Positions 44,974 to 57,500 of a stretch of DNA of 64,000 bases are shown one piece after another. Position numbers and translations under genes: made by a program. The DNA comes from Diplolepis rosae. Taxonomy: Eukaryota; Arthropoda; Insecta; Hymenoptera; Diplolepididae. Under the pieces are notes generated by a model. It was given only the letters and a program-made list of their open reading frames with translations. It did no database searches and was not told the origin of the DNA. Location: contig JAPYXD010000710.1 in the NCBI GenBank assembly GCA_030998225.1, forward strand, positions 20,806,001 to 20,870,000, given 5' to 3'. Position 1 is the stretch's first letter. The number at the start of each line of letters is the position of its first letter.

Positions 44974-45843
44974 AAAATTAAATCTCAGGCAAAAATAAAT
45001 AATTTTACTTTCAAGAATACACAGAGGAACTCAAGTTTTCAATTTTTGCTAAACTACATTTCAATTTAAGGAAAAACGTATCATAGTGAGAATTTTTTGC
45101 AGCGAAATACTAAACTTTAGATATACTATATGATAATTTACTATAGATTGTATCAAACTTTACTATAATCTATACTAAAGTTTCATTTAGATTCATTTTT
45201 TGAATCTTTAGTATTTTGACTGCGAAAAATTTCCAGTCCCTGGGAATAATTACCATTACACCTCGATTTTCCCTAAATTCCTAATATTTTTTAGAATTAT
45301 CATTATAAAATAAAACATTTATTTTGCTATACAAATTTTCTCAGTGTAGCAATATTATTATTGAATTAAATTATTAATGTATTTAACAAATTTTATTTTT
45401 GCCGAACTTTTTTCCTTATCGCTTTATACAAAATTTTAAAAAATTATGCGATTCTAATAAATCAGGAATCATTTTTTCAGGAAAAAGAATCTTCACAACT
45501 TTGCAGTTGCCAATTTTTGAAAATAAATTCTTCAAAGAAAGAGAAGTGCTGAATTTGGCAATAAATTATTCATTTTAGAAAATTGGAAACGGTTAAATTG
45601 TAGAGAATTTTTTTCCTGAAAAAATGATCTGTGATTTATTAGAATCACATCATTTTTTAAAAATTGTCATGAAGCGATAAGAGAAAAAGTTCGGGTAAAA
45701 ATAAATTTGTTTGAATGCATTATTTTTTTATACTTCAAATTTTTTTCATGTAAAATAATCTTTTCTCTTTCAAATTAGCCCTTCAATAATAATATTGCTA
45801 TTCTTTAAAGCAAAATTATCTATTTTTGCCTGAGATCTAATAA
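44974..45843. mobile_element. TTAA-type GGTAGT element, decayed and interrupted
   Basis: Begins with a match to the family (TCTCAGGCAAAAATA-like) and ends GCAAAATTATCTATTTTTGC, both outer ends lost. The 327-bp element at 45020-45346 splits the phrase TTTCAAGAATA|GCAATATTATTATTG, which is intact in the copy at 7185-7826. Confidence 0.7.
45020..45346. mobile_element. CACTA-like element (TSD TA) inserted in a TTAA element
   Basis: Ends CACAGAGGAACTCAAG and the reverse complement of CACTGAGAAAATTTG; TA on both sides (45018-45019 and 45347-45348). It shares with 13074-14593 the words ATTTTTGCTAAACTA, ATTTTCCCTAAATTCC-like and ATATTTTTTAGAATTATCAT, so it is a shortened relative of that long element. 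Confidence 0.8.
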
Positions 45844-47023
45844 GATCTAGTAAAAATTTACTCAACTTTTGGGTATTGAAATTGAATTTGTAATAAAATG
45901 AATATCGAAGAAATTTAGAATTAAGAATGCTTATATGATACCATTAAAGTAATAAATTTTGTAAAACTGCTATAAATATTTAATACAGCTTTCAATATTT
46001 CACACAGTAAGCATGATGATGCTTGAGATTAATTAGAACTCACGTATGTATATATATATATATATATATATAACGACAGAAACCATTTACATTTGTAATT
46101 TTCGAGCAGAGTTGAGAAGTACATTTACAGGTTGTATTATTAAACTGTTTACGTGAAGCAAGCGTGTCAGTGAAATTTGCATTTGTAACATATGGCTCTT
46201 GCAGTGAATTTATGAATAGCTTGAGGAATATTCTACATTTCAATATTATATTTTGCTTCCGCAAAGACAAGCTCATCTTAATTAATATTTGATGCCTTAA
46301 AAATAAATTTAAAACTCTGCAAAAGTGAATGTATTCGAACCGTGGTCTTTTCAGTATTAATTTTAATTGCTTCCACGATTTAATGCCTGGATTTGAAAAG
46401 CAGCATTTCTGGAATAGAAATCTCGATATCGGTTAGCATTTGTCTTATACAAAGTGAATGCAGTGCTTTCAAGCTAAATCGAAAAGCTCTCTGCGTTTTT
46501 AAATATTCTGCTAACGCTAGAGCCAATCTGCAGGTTGTGCGGAAAAAGTGCATAAATCTTTTGTGAGAAGTGCTGGAAGCTTCTTTGCTTACAAAAGGAA
46601 ATTACGAATAATTATATGTATATTTCCTCTCTTAGCCTCATGAGCGCTCCAGGCTCTTATGACTTGCAAGGTAATACGTCGACTTAGATATCTGGAGCTT
46701 TGCAAATCTCATTGGACAAGAAAAACTCGATTTCCAGATAATATCTTTTCTTCTGGCTTTATGTTTTCTCATTTCTTACATATCAGAAAATTATTATTCA
46801 ACTGGAAAAGGTAGATTTATCTATTGAGAGATTTAAGAAAACTTCCTCGAATTGTTGGAACAAGTGTTTTTTTTTTGTAAACTTGGATTTTAATAATTTT
46901 TCAACGCAAGAAATTTCTGAAATACTATAGAAATTTACCTAAAATCAATAGATTCTTTTACATACTTGAAATATCAAATTTCTTTGTTATCCCTTTTTTC
47001 AGTTATTTTTTTTTTGTATACGT
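45844..47023. other. No gene; (TA)n at 46048-46071
   Basis: AT-rich with a TATATA run of about 24 bases. A 78-codon minus frame (46040-46276) begins in that run and lacks motifs. Confidence 0.5.
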
Positions 47024-47773
47024 CCCGAGTCGAAATTTCGAGGGCCTCATATAAGCCTCTTGGTGATGTTGAAGCTCATTTGAAACATTTTAAGCCTCCA
47101 CAACCTCTTTAAAGCCTATTGATAATCGTTAAGTCACCATTTAACCCTCTTTAGCCTCTCTATTTTATTTTTCAACCTTCTTTAACGCTCAGGAACCTCT
47201 TCGATCGAGAAAAGCCTCCCCGAGTCGAAAAATCGAAGGCCTCATTTGAGCCTCTGCGACATAATTTTGAGGCTGAAGAGGTGTAAAAGAGGTTCTTGTT
47301 CGTACTTTTGAACCTCTTTTAAGCCTCCAGACTTGACTTACGTCTGTTTTAGGCTCAAGAGGTTCAAAGGAGGTCATACATTATGACGGTGTGAGGCTCT
47401 TCTCGATCGAAGAGGTTCCTGAGCGTTAAAGGATGTTGAAAAATAAAATACAGAGGCTAAAGAGGGTTAAATGATGACTTAACAATTATCAATAGGCTTT
47501 AAAGAGGTTGTGGAGGCTTAAAATGTTTCAAATGAGCTTCAACATCACCAAGAGGCTCATATGAGGCCCTCGAAATTTCGACTCGGGTCACAGGCACTTT
47601 TCCCGTCGTAATGTATGACCTCATTTGAACCTCTTGAGCCTAAAACGGACGTAAGTCAAGTCTGGAGGCTTAAAAGAGGTTCAAAAATACGAACAAGAAC
47701 CTGTTTTACCCCTCTTCAGTCTCAAAATTATGTCGCAGAGGCTCAAATGAGGCCTTCGATTTTTCGACTCGGG
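47024..47773. repeat. Interleaved inverted repeats P-Q-P'-Q' (750 bp)
   Basis: Four segments of 170-195 bases: P 47024-47217, Q 47219-47389, P' 47393-47587 and Q' 47602-47773. P' is the reverse complement of P and Q' that of Q. P and Q each begin CCCGAGTCGA and continue TCGA-(A/G)GGCCTCAT, so P' and Q' each end TCGACTCGGG. All four are rich in GAGGCT and GAGGTT words. The arms cross: P pairs over Q, and Q pairs over P'. Frame 47189-47377 is embedded and not a gene. Confidence 0.85.
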
Positions 47774-48358
47774 ATGATTTCTATACTTTGAATTGTTGAT
47801 AAAAACTTATTTATATATCTAATCGGGATCATTTGAATTTTCAGTTTCTTGCTGCATCTGTGAAACACAAGTCTTTGTGGAATGAAATAAAGTTAAGACA
47901 GTAGTACTAGTTGCTAGAGATTTACACATTTAATTATCTCATATTTCCACGTCAGTTGTTCCTATATTTTTAGGGACTAAACTCAAATGACATTAAAGGA
48001 AAATGAGATTTTACTGTTACCTATAAATGTTATGTTGCTAAACACATTGACATTATTCCCGGTTAAAGCGACACTAATCAAACATCCCTAGGGATAGAAT
48101 CGGTTACGATCGCTAAAGCCATGAACTATTAATACATGTTTAACGATCACCTACGAATACCTATTCGTAATACTCAGATATTCTAAATTACAAGAGACAA
48201 GCCCACCAGATCCTAATACTGTCATTAAATATAGCTATATTTATATAACAAATGTATTATATTTAGATGAAAGTTATGCTATCATTTAAAATCATTAGAA
48301 AAGCATATAAGAGAACAAAATTTTAAATTATGTCATTTTCAAGTATTTTTTTACTAGT
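47774..48358. other. No gene seen
   Basis: AT-rich, no motif-bearing frame and no paired ends. Confidence 0.5.
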
Positions 48359-48554
48359 GGGTCATAAAGCGCATTTTATTGCACCGTGCGGAGCGAAAAG
48401 ATCCATGTTTTGACCCTCCTGCAGAAAAAAAATCGTGTGCGACACGGGAAAAACACAAATTTTATTCGTGTGGTTGTTACTCTCGCTTGACTTGGGCTTC
48501 AAACTTTACACTCGCAAAATAAATTTTTTTTTCCCTAGTTGCACAATATACTAT
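48359..48554 (+). mobile_element. Short element sharing both ends with 57044-58252
   Basis: Starts GGGTCATAAAGCGCATTTTA and ends TAGTTGCACAATATACTAT. In between are GTGTGCGACACGGGAAAAAC and AAACTTTACACTCGCAAAAT. The same series, on the minus strand, forms 58755-58950; the left and right parts also frame the 1.2-kb element at 57044-58252. No inverted ends are visible. Confidence 0.7.
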
Positions 48555-49281
48555 AATTTTTTAAACTCTGTAACAGAAAAAATAACATCTTGCATATACT
48601 GCAGTTTGTAAATTATAAATGTTAAGACAGAAATATTTGTTTTAAAGGGATCATCGGGTTTACAATATTAATTGCATTGTAAGTTTTTAAAATACAATAA
48701 TTATTTATCATTGATTGTTAGTTTTCAATAAAAGATAAGTTTGAAATATTCCATATAAATTTCAATTAAAATTAAAATTAATAAATTTAAAATTAGATAA
48801 TTTATTTTCTGAATTATATAATCTTACGTTTGATATGAACCCGAAAAATATCGATTTTTGAGAAAATGTATGTAATTTAATAATACAATTTTTACATTTT
48901 ATGGCCATATCCTATATAATATTGATCAAATACTTTCAATTTACTTCAATTGAATATATATATTTCGATCCATTAAAATAAAAAATATTCATATTGTTCT
49001 GCTTGAAATTATAATTAATAAACGAATGCAGGCAAATGATAGTAAAAGATTAATATTTATTTAATTTATGGCACTGAAAGGGCCCCCATATGTGACCGAA
49101 ATGTTTGCCTTCTCTTTTTTGCGTTTTTTATCATAAATAGCATTGAAAAAAATGGTTAGTTGATCCAACTACTTCGTTTTGAAAATATGCCACTGACACT
49201 TTATTGTTTGGCCCAACTATTTTTTTTCCTCGATGTCACTATCCGCATCAGTATTTCATGAACTCGGCTAAGAAAATCATC
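48555..49281. other. No gene seen
   Basis: Very AT-rich sequence with stop codons throughout. Confidence 0.55.
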
Positions 49282-49457
49282 CACGGAAAAATAATAATTT
49301 CAAAAATTTTTGTTAAGTAAAAAACAACAACGAACTCTTTTGTTGGTTCAACAAATAGGTTTGTTGGGAAAACTAAAAATTTCTTGTGATAGCAAAAAAT
49401 GTTGTCAGTTCCATATCATCAATCCGGTTGGCTAATACAACAATTTTTTTCTCCGTG
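49282..49457. mobile_element. CACGGAAAA-type CACTA-like element, shortened copy
   Basis: Shares CTCTTTTGTTGGTTCAACAA and CAATCCGGTTGGCTAATACA with 19566-19783 and ends CTCCGTG. Part of the left interior is missing. The flanking dinucleotides (TC and GA) do not match, so the original duplication has been lost. Confidence 0.65.
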
Positions 49458-50179
49458 GAGCGTAAAAAGAACAAAAGATCTAAAATAAGAAACACAAAAA
49501 CTAGACATTTACTATTATCCTCTTTGCATATGAGCTCAAATGTACGTGCTTGGTACGTTCGTCATGTATATTTTAGTAATTCTGTGGCACAGAATTCAAC
49601 CGCTTTGTCAGTTCTAGAATTCAGGATCTACATTCTGATAGCCACTTTCTAAAGGGTCTTCTTCTATCAAGTGGCATGAATACGCGGGTAAACATATTTG
49701 TGCGTTTGAGCTTATACTCGCCGCACCCTTGCCATTTCACCTTACAAACCCATATACACACACACATATATATGTATATGTACGTAAATTCTAATATATA
49801 GCAACCTATATCTATATACATAGCATGTATAGTATTTCGTGCAAAATATGAGCGGATGTACGAAAACACAGAGCATAATAAATCATTTTAGGACGCATGA
49901 AAACTAGGATACATTTCGTGATAAGTAGTTGCTGTTTAATATTTACTGAGAGAAATGTTAATGTTGATATACTTTGGGTGATTTATAACAGCATGTGCTA
50001 AATGAGAAATTTATTTTGATCTTAAAGTGATTTGCAAAAAATTGATAGGATTATGAATTGCGAGTCTTAAACATGTTTTTCAAATGAAAATTAGCAGTAC
50101 TTATATGACGATTAAAATGAGTCAACAGTTTAATTGTTGTATTGAAAATATTTTTAGAATGAATCTGAAAATAAAGAAA
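49458..50179. other. No gene I can support
   Basis: Frames 49386-49652 and 49621-49869 include repeat and CA/TA-rich simple sequence (49755-49800). Not called. Confidence 0.45.
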
Positions 50180-50551
50180 AGTACAGTTGACTAAATCAAT
50201 AATATCAGTTTCCCTCAGGATTTTTCCACAAAAATGAATTTTTTCAACTGAAAATTTAGGACATAATAAAGGACATATCATTGTTCTAAACAATCAAAAA
50301 AAAATTCCTGTTTTACCGATACTAAAATTTTTTTGATTGTTAAAAACTAATTAAAATCTAGAGCCTCCGCTAATATGTCCTTTATTATATCTTAAAGTTT
50401 CAGCTAAAAAAATTCATTATTGTGGAAAAATCTTGGGGGAAACTGATTTTATTGATCTACACTGAGAAAAAAATGCTATTGAATCTATAGCATTTCTGTT
50501 AAAAGCATTTGTTTTCTCAGTGTAATTAGCTGTATTGGATGATCCATGGCC
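50180..50551. mobile_element. TTAA-type GGCCATGGATC MITE, left-truncated
   Basis: Follows 15369-15721 from GTACAGTTGACTAAATCAAT to the right end GATCCATGGCC, then TTAA (50552-50555). The first ~15 bases of the left inverted repeat are missing. A 63-bp element is inserted at 50460-50522. Confidence 0.8.
50460..50522. mobile_element. 63-bp CACTGAG-ended mini-element (TSD TA)
   Basis: Ends CACTGAGAAAAAAATGC and the reverse complement of CACTGAGAAAACAAATGC are inverted; TA on both sides (50458-50459, 50523-50524). The other copy of the host MITE (15369-15721) has the site uninterrupted (TGATTTAATCAGCTG versus GATCTA...TTAGCTG here). Confidence 0.8.
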
Positions 50552-50555
50552 TTAA

Positions 50556-52377
50556 GATTCAAAGTTCTGGAAATATGTCTAGAATTAAATTGTAGTAAAT
50601 TTAAAATTAAGGAATATTTTGACATCAAAATTGAGTCTAGCACTAGTCTTTATATGGATTAAAGAATACCAACTTTTATTCATATCGATTATCTACTTTG
50701 GAAGTTTGAAATATGTCATGAGCTCATACTTAGATATTTTAAGACTAAAATTTTTAACTTGAAGTCCTTAAAGTACTCTGGAGGAATTTTTCATCTGAAA
50801 CTTGGCCTTTTGAACTAATCCGTCTATCTTTTATCATTCATAGTGATCAGAAAAAATTCTTAAATCCTTAACTAATTCACACCAAAGAATGCCTATAAAA
50901 GTCAACTTGGATTTACACCTAAAGACTTTATTTTCCCATGACGATGGCTCCTTGAAAATTGGGCCCCCCACGTTAAGACGCATATATATATATATACATA
51001 CATGCATACGCGTGGGTGTAAAGGGACACTCGAGCACTCGAATTCCAGAAAACCTGTCCGTGCCATCTTCAGATTTTCTGTTGCTACATGGCAAGGTTGA
51101 AATATAACGGTCCTCAATCAGCCAAATTCTCTTACGACTTTCTTTAGTTACCTTTTTTACGAAGCACGACACGTTTCGGGCGCACGCACGCGCTCCACAT
51201 CATGTCTCTAAGAATACACGTAAAAAAAATTTCTTTGATAAGACTGCGTGTTTATGACTTTGCGTTATTCCCTCCAATCAGACTTCACACGATGATTTTC
51301 AGCTACTGTATATTTTCTAGTGGAACTTTTATTTAATCAGAATTACAGTTGAAAAAAAAAGAGCAAACGTGATATTCTGTCAAGCTAATTTTAAAATAAA
51401 GTAGTAGGAAGGAATTATAAATAAATGTATTCACAATTACCAATGAGCATGACTTTTTTAGAACTTTAGCCCAAAAAAAATTATATTTGACATTTTACAT
51501 AGTAAAAGAAATTGCTTGTTATTAATTATAACAAATAATATTAAAAAATGCTTGAATGAACGTCTCCTCAAAGGATAAAATTCAGTTTTTCATTTAATTT
51601 TGTTGCAAATAGCTTTATGTCAATATTTTGTTAAGAATACATGTCAGAACGTTTTGAACAAATTGCCATATCTATCAGTTTTTTGCAAAAATAGGTAGTT
51701 TTTTTGCTACAATTACTTTGTATGCAGTTTATTAGTTCTATAATCATTGATATATTTATCAAATAATTAGTTGAACAAATGCCTTACTTAACAAAGTTTT
51801 AAACAAATTTTTATGGTCTAGGATAACTAATACCCTTTTTGCATTTTGCATTGTGTCCTGTAGTGTCGCATAAACAGAAGTACTAAACGTTTATAGCACG
51901 TCAGGTTTGCCTGCTTTGTTATTTCAAAAATGGCCAAAAAAGCGTTTTTTTAACTTTTACCTCAATTTACACTAAAACCGGACGCGATAGAAATATTTGG
52001 TTTTCGGAAACGGATTCAGTGGATCACAACCTATAAAATCTACCTAGTTATGTTCTAGTTTACAACAACATTTTTTTTGTGTTTTCACGTTTTATTATGT
52101 AACTAAAAGTCCTCGTGTTGCATGGATACCCTATCAAGTCAATTGTAAATTTCCACTAAGGAAGAAAAATAATAATTGCAAAAAGGTTGCATATATATAC
52201 ATAGGTGAATCAAAAACAGTTGGATTTGTAAACAATGTTGTAGTTCATAAATCAATTTCTTAAAATTTAGGAAAGTTTTTTCCAAGAATTATGCCCTAAA
52301 ATCTTGGTGAAAGTACATTTTTAACGAAAATGTGGAAGAATTGCAGGTACCATACATGAAAATGAAAGAAATTATTA
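50556..52377. other. No gene I can support; 3' flank of the gene to the right
   Basis: A block at 50834-51172 keeps frames open on both strands around a TA/CA simple repeat and I do not call it. On the minus strand the first AATAAA poly(A) signal after the stop codon at 52378 is at about 52096-52091, which would give a 3' UTR of roughly 300 bases; that assignment is tentative. Confidence 0.4.
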
Positions 52378-52614
52378 TTATGAATCGCTGGAAGAATTGT
52401 TTGAGGAATCGCTCAAACAGTCTATTTTCATATCCCAGAAATCAGAATCTGAGTCAGTCTCTTCTGAAGTATCTTCTGATAATGGCTCTAGGATGAATTT
52501 AGCATAGGTGATAGTTTCTGTATAAACATTGGGAAGACCTGGAGGCAGCTCAACATATGAAGCAATTCCTATAAGTTCTTCGTCCGTAGTAAACAGGGGA
52601 TCACCTTCGTCTCC
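52378..52614 (-). CDS. Serine protease homolog, exon 4 (terminal)
   Basis: Follows the acceptor TCATTTTAG and encodes residues 211-288 plus the stop TAA at 52380-52378. It begins with the altered active-site motif GDEGDPLF, where the family has GDSGGPLV, continues ELIGIASYVELPPGLPNVYT (family pattern GIvSwG..C..PnvPgVYt, here without its Cys), and closes the domain with the C-terminal helix TITYAKFI. The rest is an acidic tail: SEDTSEETDSDSDFWD, then a single Cys at 276, then SSNNSSSDS. Confidence 0.9.
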   Translation of the reverse strand, partial: GDEGDPLFTTDEELIGIASYVELPPGLPNVYTETITYAKFILEPLSEDTSEETDSDSDFWDMKIDCLSDSSNNSSSDS

Positions 52615-54529
52615 CTAAAATGACGAAAATTTTGAATTTTTTAACTCAATCTAAAATAACTGACACCCTCAGAAAAAAATTTAATTGATTCAAAGAAATT
52701 ATTTGTTTGAAACACTTTCTTTGATTCAAATAAATGATTTATTTGAATTATATAAAATTTGAATCAAACGAAATATCTTTAAACCAAATAAAAGTTTGTT
52801 CAAATTAAATAAATTTCTGCCTTAAATCAGAGAAATTTTATCTTTGACCATATATCAATGCAATAATTTATTGGTTTCTGATAAAAATTTATTTGATTCA
52901 ATCAAATATTTATTTGGCCCAAAGATATTTTGTTTGAATTAAAAAAATGTTATTAAATCAAATAAATCTTTTGTTCGAATAAAAAAAGCCTTTCAAACAA
53001 ATTATATTCTTTTATTGAATCAAATATTTTTTCTCAATGCAGAAGACAGTAAATTTTCACTCTCAACTGGTCAAATATAATTTCAGGAAAATAGGTAGGT
53101 GTGTATTTTTCAGTTATAATTCAGAAATGTTAGATTTGTTAGCTATTCTAGGTGAAATTAAAAGTATTCTTGTATTTTTTCATTTAAATACAAACATAAA
53201 TAGAAAAAGTACAACTGCGTTTTTTTAAAACTAATATTGTTCTTTTCATCTGGAAATGGAGTTTTTCAGTGCAATTTATTATTAATCAACAAACTTACAG
53301 CAGACAGAGCATACATTTGTTCATTTTTAGGAATTGCACATATTGTAGAAAGGGGAAGTCTCTGATTGAGAATTCTTCCGCAGTAAGCGATCCCTATTGT
53401 ACGCACAGTTAACTTCTTTAGCCTATGAGTCCACAAATATCCACTAACATGGGTAGAGCCCCATCCTGCTACTATAGCTTCTACTGGTTCAGATGAAAAT
53501 CCTTTTGATAGAGGAATCCAAGATGCTGATGAATCAATTTCTCCCCATATCTAAGATAAAATTAAATTTTTATAAATGATAACAGTGTATAACTTCAAAA
53601 CGTTCTAATATAGACCCAGAAAAAAGTGAGGAATTTTTTTGAAGCACAAGAAACGCAGACTCGTTCAAGTTGAATAAGAATCCGATGCAAAAATAATAAT
53701 GCAATAATAATTGGTTGGTTCTGAATTCACAAAGGAGAATGGAAAATCCTGAAAGATTATCCTTATAATGAGTCTGATCCTCTGTGGATAGTTAAGCTGA
53801 ACATAAAATTAATGTCTTTCTGACCATGTCGAAAATTTTTTAGTAGTGCAGTCTGAATATCTAGAAGGTCTGTCTAACTCTTTAAATTTTATCATCCATT
53901 TTTCTCTGTGTATCATATTATATTGAGAATAGTTTAAAAATAGTTTTTCTGATTGTCACCCGTGCAGAAATTGCCCAATTTGTTTCCAAGTTCCGATCCG
54001 GGCCCGATCGGATTTTCCACATGTGGCCGCAGGAGGGCACATGGTGTGGCCCGGATTGAAGATTATACTGTTTTTATACTTTAAATTATACTGTTGCATC
54101 ACTAATCTGAATTTATGAAATAAATTTATTTAAAACAACTATTTATTGTTATTAAACGAAAAGCCTTTAAATTTTACTATTTGTAAAAATACAAAATTAG
54201 AAGGGGCCATGTCTGGACCAGATCGGGCCCCCATTTTACAAGCCTAGATTGGGCCAGATCGGGTAGGGCGTTTCATTAGTGGTCTGGCGCTAGACAGATT
54301 ACCTTATCGGGGCCACATTTTTCCCGATTGGACCCTGATCGGCGCCCCACCAAAATTTCTGCACGGGCATGTAAAAATATTAAGATCATTGTCATCTAAA
54401 ATGAGTTAAAAACTAAAAATATTTAGTAAATAATTAGAAAATTTTGCGAGAAACTGTTTTTAGGGTATCAAGGACCAACTCGAATAACCGGTAGAATTTT
54501 ATACTTATGCTGTTTGTATTGTACCTAAT

Positions 54530-54587
<58 letters not shown>

Positions 54588-57500
54588 TATATAATGAATA
54601 TAAATACAATATTTATTCATGAGTTCCTATCTGTATTGTACTGGATACAGCACAGGTACAATACAAAATACATGAAAGCATTTTATTTTGATTGATAGAA
54701 ATTAAAAGCATTAGTTATCTCTGTGACATAAGATTTACCTCATTCTGGTTTAATAATTTGATAGGGTATCACTCACATCTACTTTTGCAATATTATGAGC
54801 AGGAATCCTATTTTCCCGGTGACGATATATTCTAAAGGCTTTTATTTTACGAATACTTCGAATGGTGCCACCACTTTCTATAGAAACACTTCCAAATACA
54901 ACTTTAGTATTTCCATAATGGGGTGGTTTTAAATTCACAACATGTGTAGCAGCAGTGATAACCCTCGAAGCAGAAACGAAGGCGCCGGTGCAAATATATC
55001 TGTCATCACGTTTTAAATAAGCTAAGAAGGTGTACGTTCCTTGAATTACATCTTCTCCATTAATTATTTTACTGGTTAGTAGTGTTGAATTGAATTCTGA
55101 AAAAAAGTATCTTCATAACAACGTAACTAGTTGTTATATAAATTACAATCAGGAATATTCGAAAAAGTAAATCTGTTAACTTGTTCTTTGAAAAAGGAAA
55201 ATTAATTGAATTGATTGAAAATTGGTTTTATTATCTCGTATATATCCTAAACTTTTTACAGAAAAAATTTCAGGTGTTTGCAATATGACGTTCACTCAGA
55301 AAAAATATTTGATTGAATCAAAAAAATTATTTGTTTGAAACACTTTCTTTGATGTAAAGAAATGTTTTGTTTTAATGAAACATAATTTGTTTGATTCAAA
55401 CAAAATATCTTTGGACCAAATAAATATTTGTTCGAATGAAATAAATTTCTGTCTTAAATTAAACAAATAATATTTTTGACCATATATCAATGCATTAATT
55501 TCTTTGTTTTGAAGAAAAATTAATTTGATTCAAATAAATATTTATTTGGTTCAAAGATTTTTTATTTGAATCAAACAAATTTTATTCCATTTGAACAAAT
55601 CATTTCTTTAAATCAAAGAAAGTCGTTCAAAAAAATCATTTTCTTTGATTCAATCAAATCTTTTTTCTCAGTGTTGTTAATGATCCGAAATGTAACACAA
55701 CTAATGGAGCATTTATAGATTTCTAAGTTATATACTGAAATATTTTTTCTATAAGCTTATGTCCATGCGAAATAAGATAGCGAGTTTAAAATTTGTGAAT
55801 CTTTTAAGCTGAGTCGTAAAAAGTTGTGGTTAGGCATTCGAATAAAAATTGAAATCACCCAAATAGAAATTCGTCATGTTAAGTGACAGTAGCGTCGCGG
55901 TGTATACATTTTATAAAATAAATCGAGTCCCGATAAAAGTCGTTGAATTTGTTTAAAAAATAAAATGAAATTTGTACTATTAAAACTTATAGTCTATTTT
56001 TTTATATTTATCTGTATTTTTAGTGATAATCACTTAATTTCATGTGATGAACCAAATAAGTCACTTGATTTTACACATAAAAAAATTAAAGTCGTTTCTT
56101 CATCACATTCATATGTTATACTGCAATACATTAAATGATTGGAATTCACAATATTTTTTCCCACAAAAATTTTTCTACATCCCTCTCCCGCATAATTTAA
56201 TATATCACTTACATTGAGTAAAAAGCTCATTCCGATATTTACATTTATTGTTCCTTTATATAGGTACATCATGTGTTTAACAAGCATCAACTGTTGACAG
56301 TTTGAAAAGTTTATATCGGGTACAGATTTAGTTCATAACATATACACGCCGCCGCGCCGGTCACTTAACATGACGAATAAAATAGGCAACTATTGAGATG
56401 CGTCTCGCTTCTTTTAAAAATGTCATGTGTTGCCATAGGATACGAAGTTGCCTATTCCATTTCTACATGGGCAATTAATATCTTCTGTTTGGTTTTTGAA
56501 TTTGAAGACTAACAAATTTTTTCCTAAGGGTGTAACTCCGAAAAGCGATTGGCGCTGACTTTCTTGAACTTACGTACACGAACGTATTTTGAGGCGTTTA
56601 TTATGAATGCAATAATAAAAATTAGTGCGAATTTATCTCAGAAAATATACATGGAGAACCTTTTCATAGCAAAATGTTTTATTTTATAATGAAAATTCTA
56701 AAAAATATTAGGGATCTAGAGAAAATCGAGGTGCAATGGTAATTAATCGTAAACTTGGATTTCTCCGTGCAGAAAACACAGAAAACTTCGAGAAATACTA
56801 TTTTTTTTAAATTTCTTTGGGAATTTGTTTTTCATAATTTTAAATATTTGGGAGCAGATAAGTAAGACATGGCTTTAACCAGGGCCGATTAGGTCATGAC
56901 GAAATTCGGAAAAATCCAGACAAGCCGGTGGTCATGTGAGCACCATAATTTGAAATTTCTATTTAATCTTTACGTGACAGTCAATGAAAATACATTTTTG
57001 AGGATTTAAATTATAATTGGCTTCATAAAAAAGGAGCAGTTTTCCCTCATAAAGTGCATATTAGTGCTCCATGCCAGGCAAAAAAATCCATTTTTGACCC
57101 CCCAATGGAAAAAAAATTGTGTGCAACACGGGAAAAAAATTTATTTTTTATCATACCCTATCGTAAAGTTCGCACTTTACGGACACTTTTGAGAGCCTAA
57201 AACTATGCATTTAAGGACACTTTGTACTATCCAACGCGCCTGCGCGAGTATAATATTGTGTTGGATTGAATGAGATAGGTATACACTCGTGTGCATACCA
57301 GTCAGTGTGTACCGGCCGGTGTGTTTATTTCATGCGAGGTTATAATTCTCCACAAAGACAATAGATTGTAAGTATTAATATCAGTTATATATTTGATCTA
57401 CATAGTTGACTTACAATATGTGAATATTACCTATTATGTGCTATCCTGTTAGAAACAATAAACTTTCCTAAACTACTGCAACATAACCTTCAAACTATAC

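Noticed and set aside
47189..47377. 62-codon minus-strand frame in a GC-richer block
   Set aside because: It lies wholly within the interleaved inverted repeat at 47024-47773.
50834..51172. 112-codon minus-strand frame with two other frames open across it
   Set aside because: It runs through a TA/CA simple repeat (residues such as YIYIYI); three simultaneously open frames suggest low complexity, not a gene.
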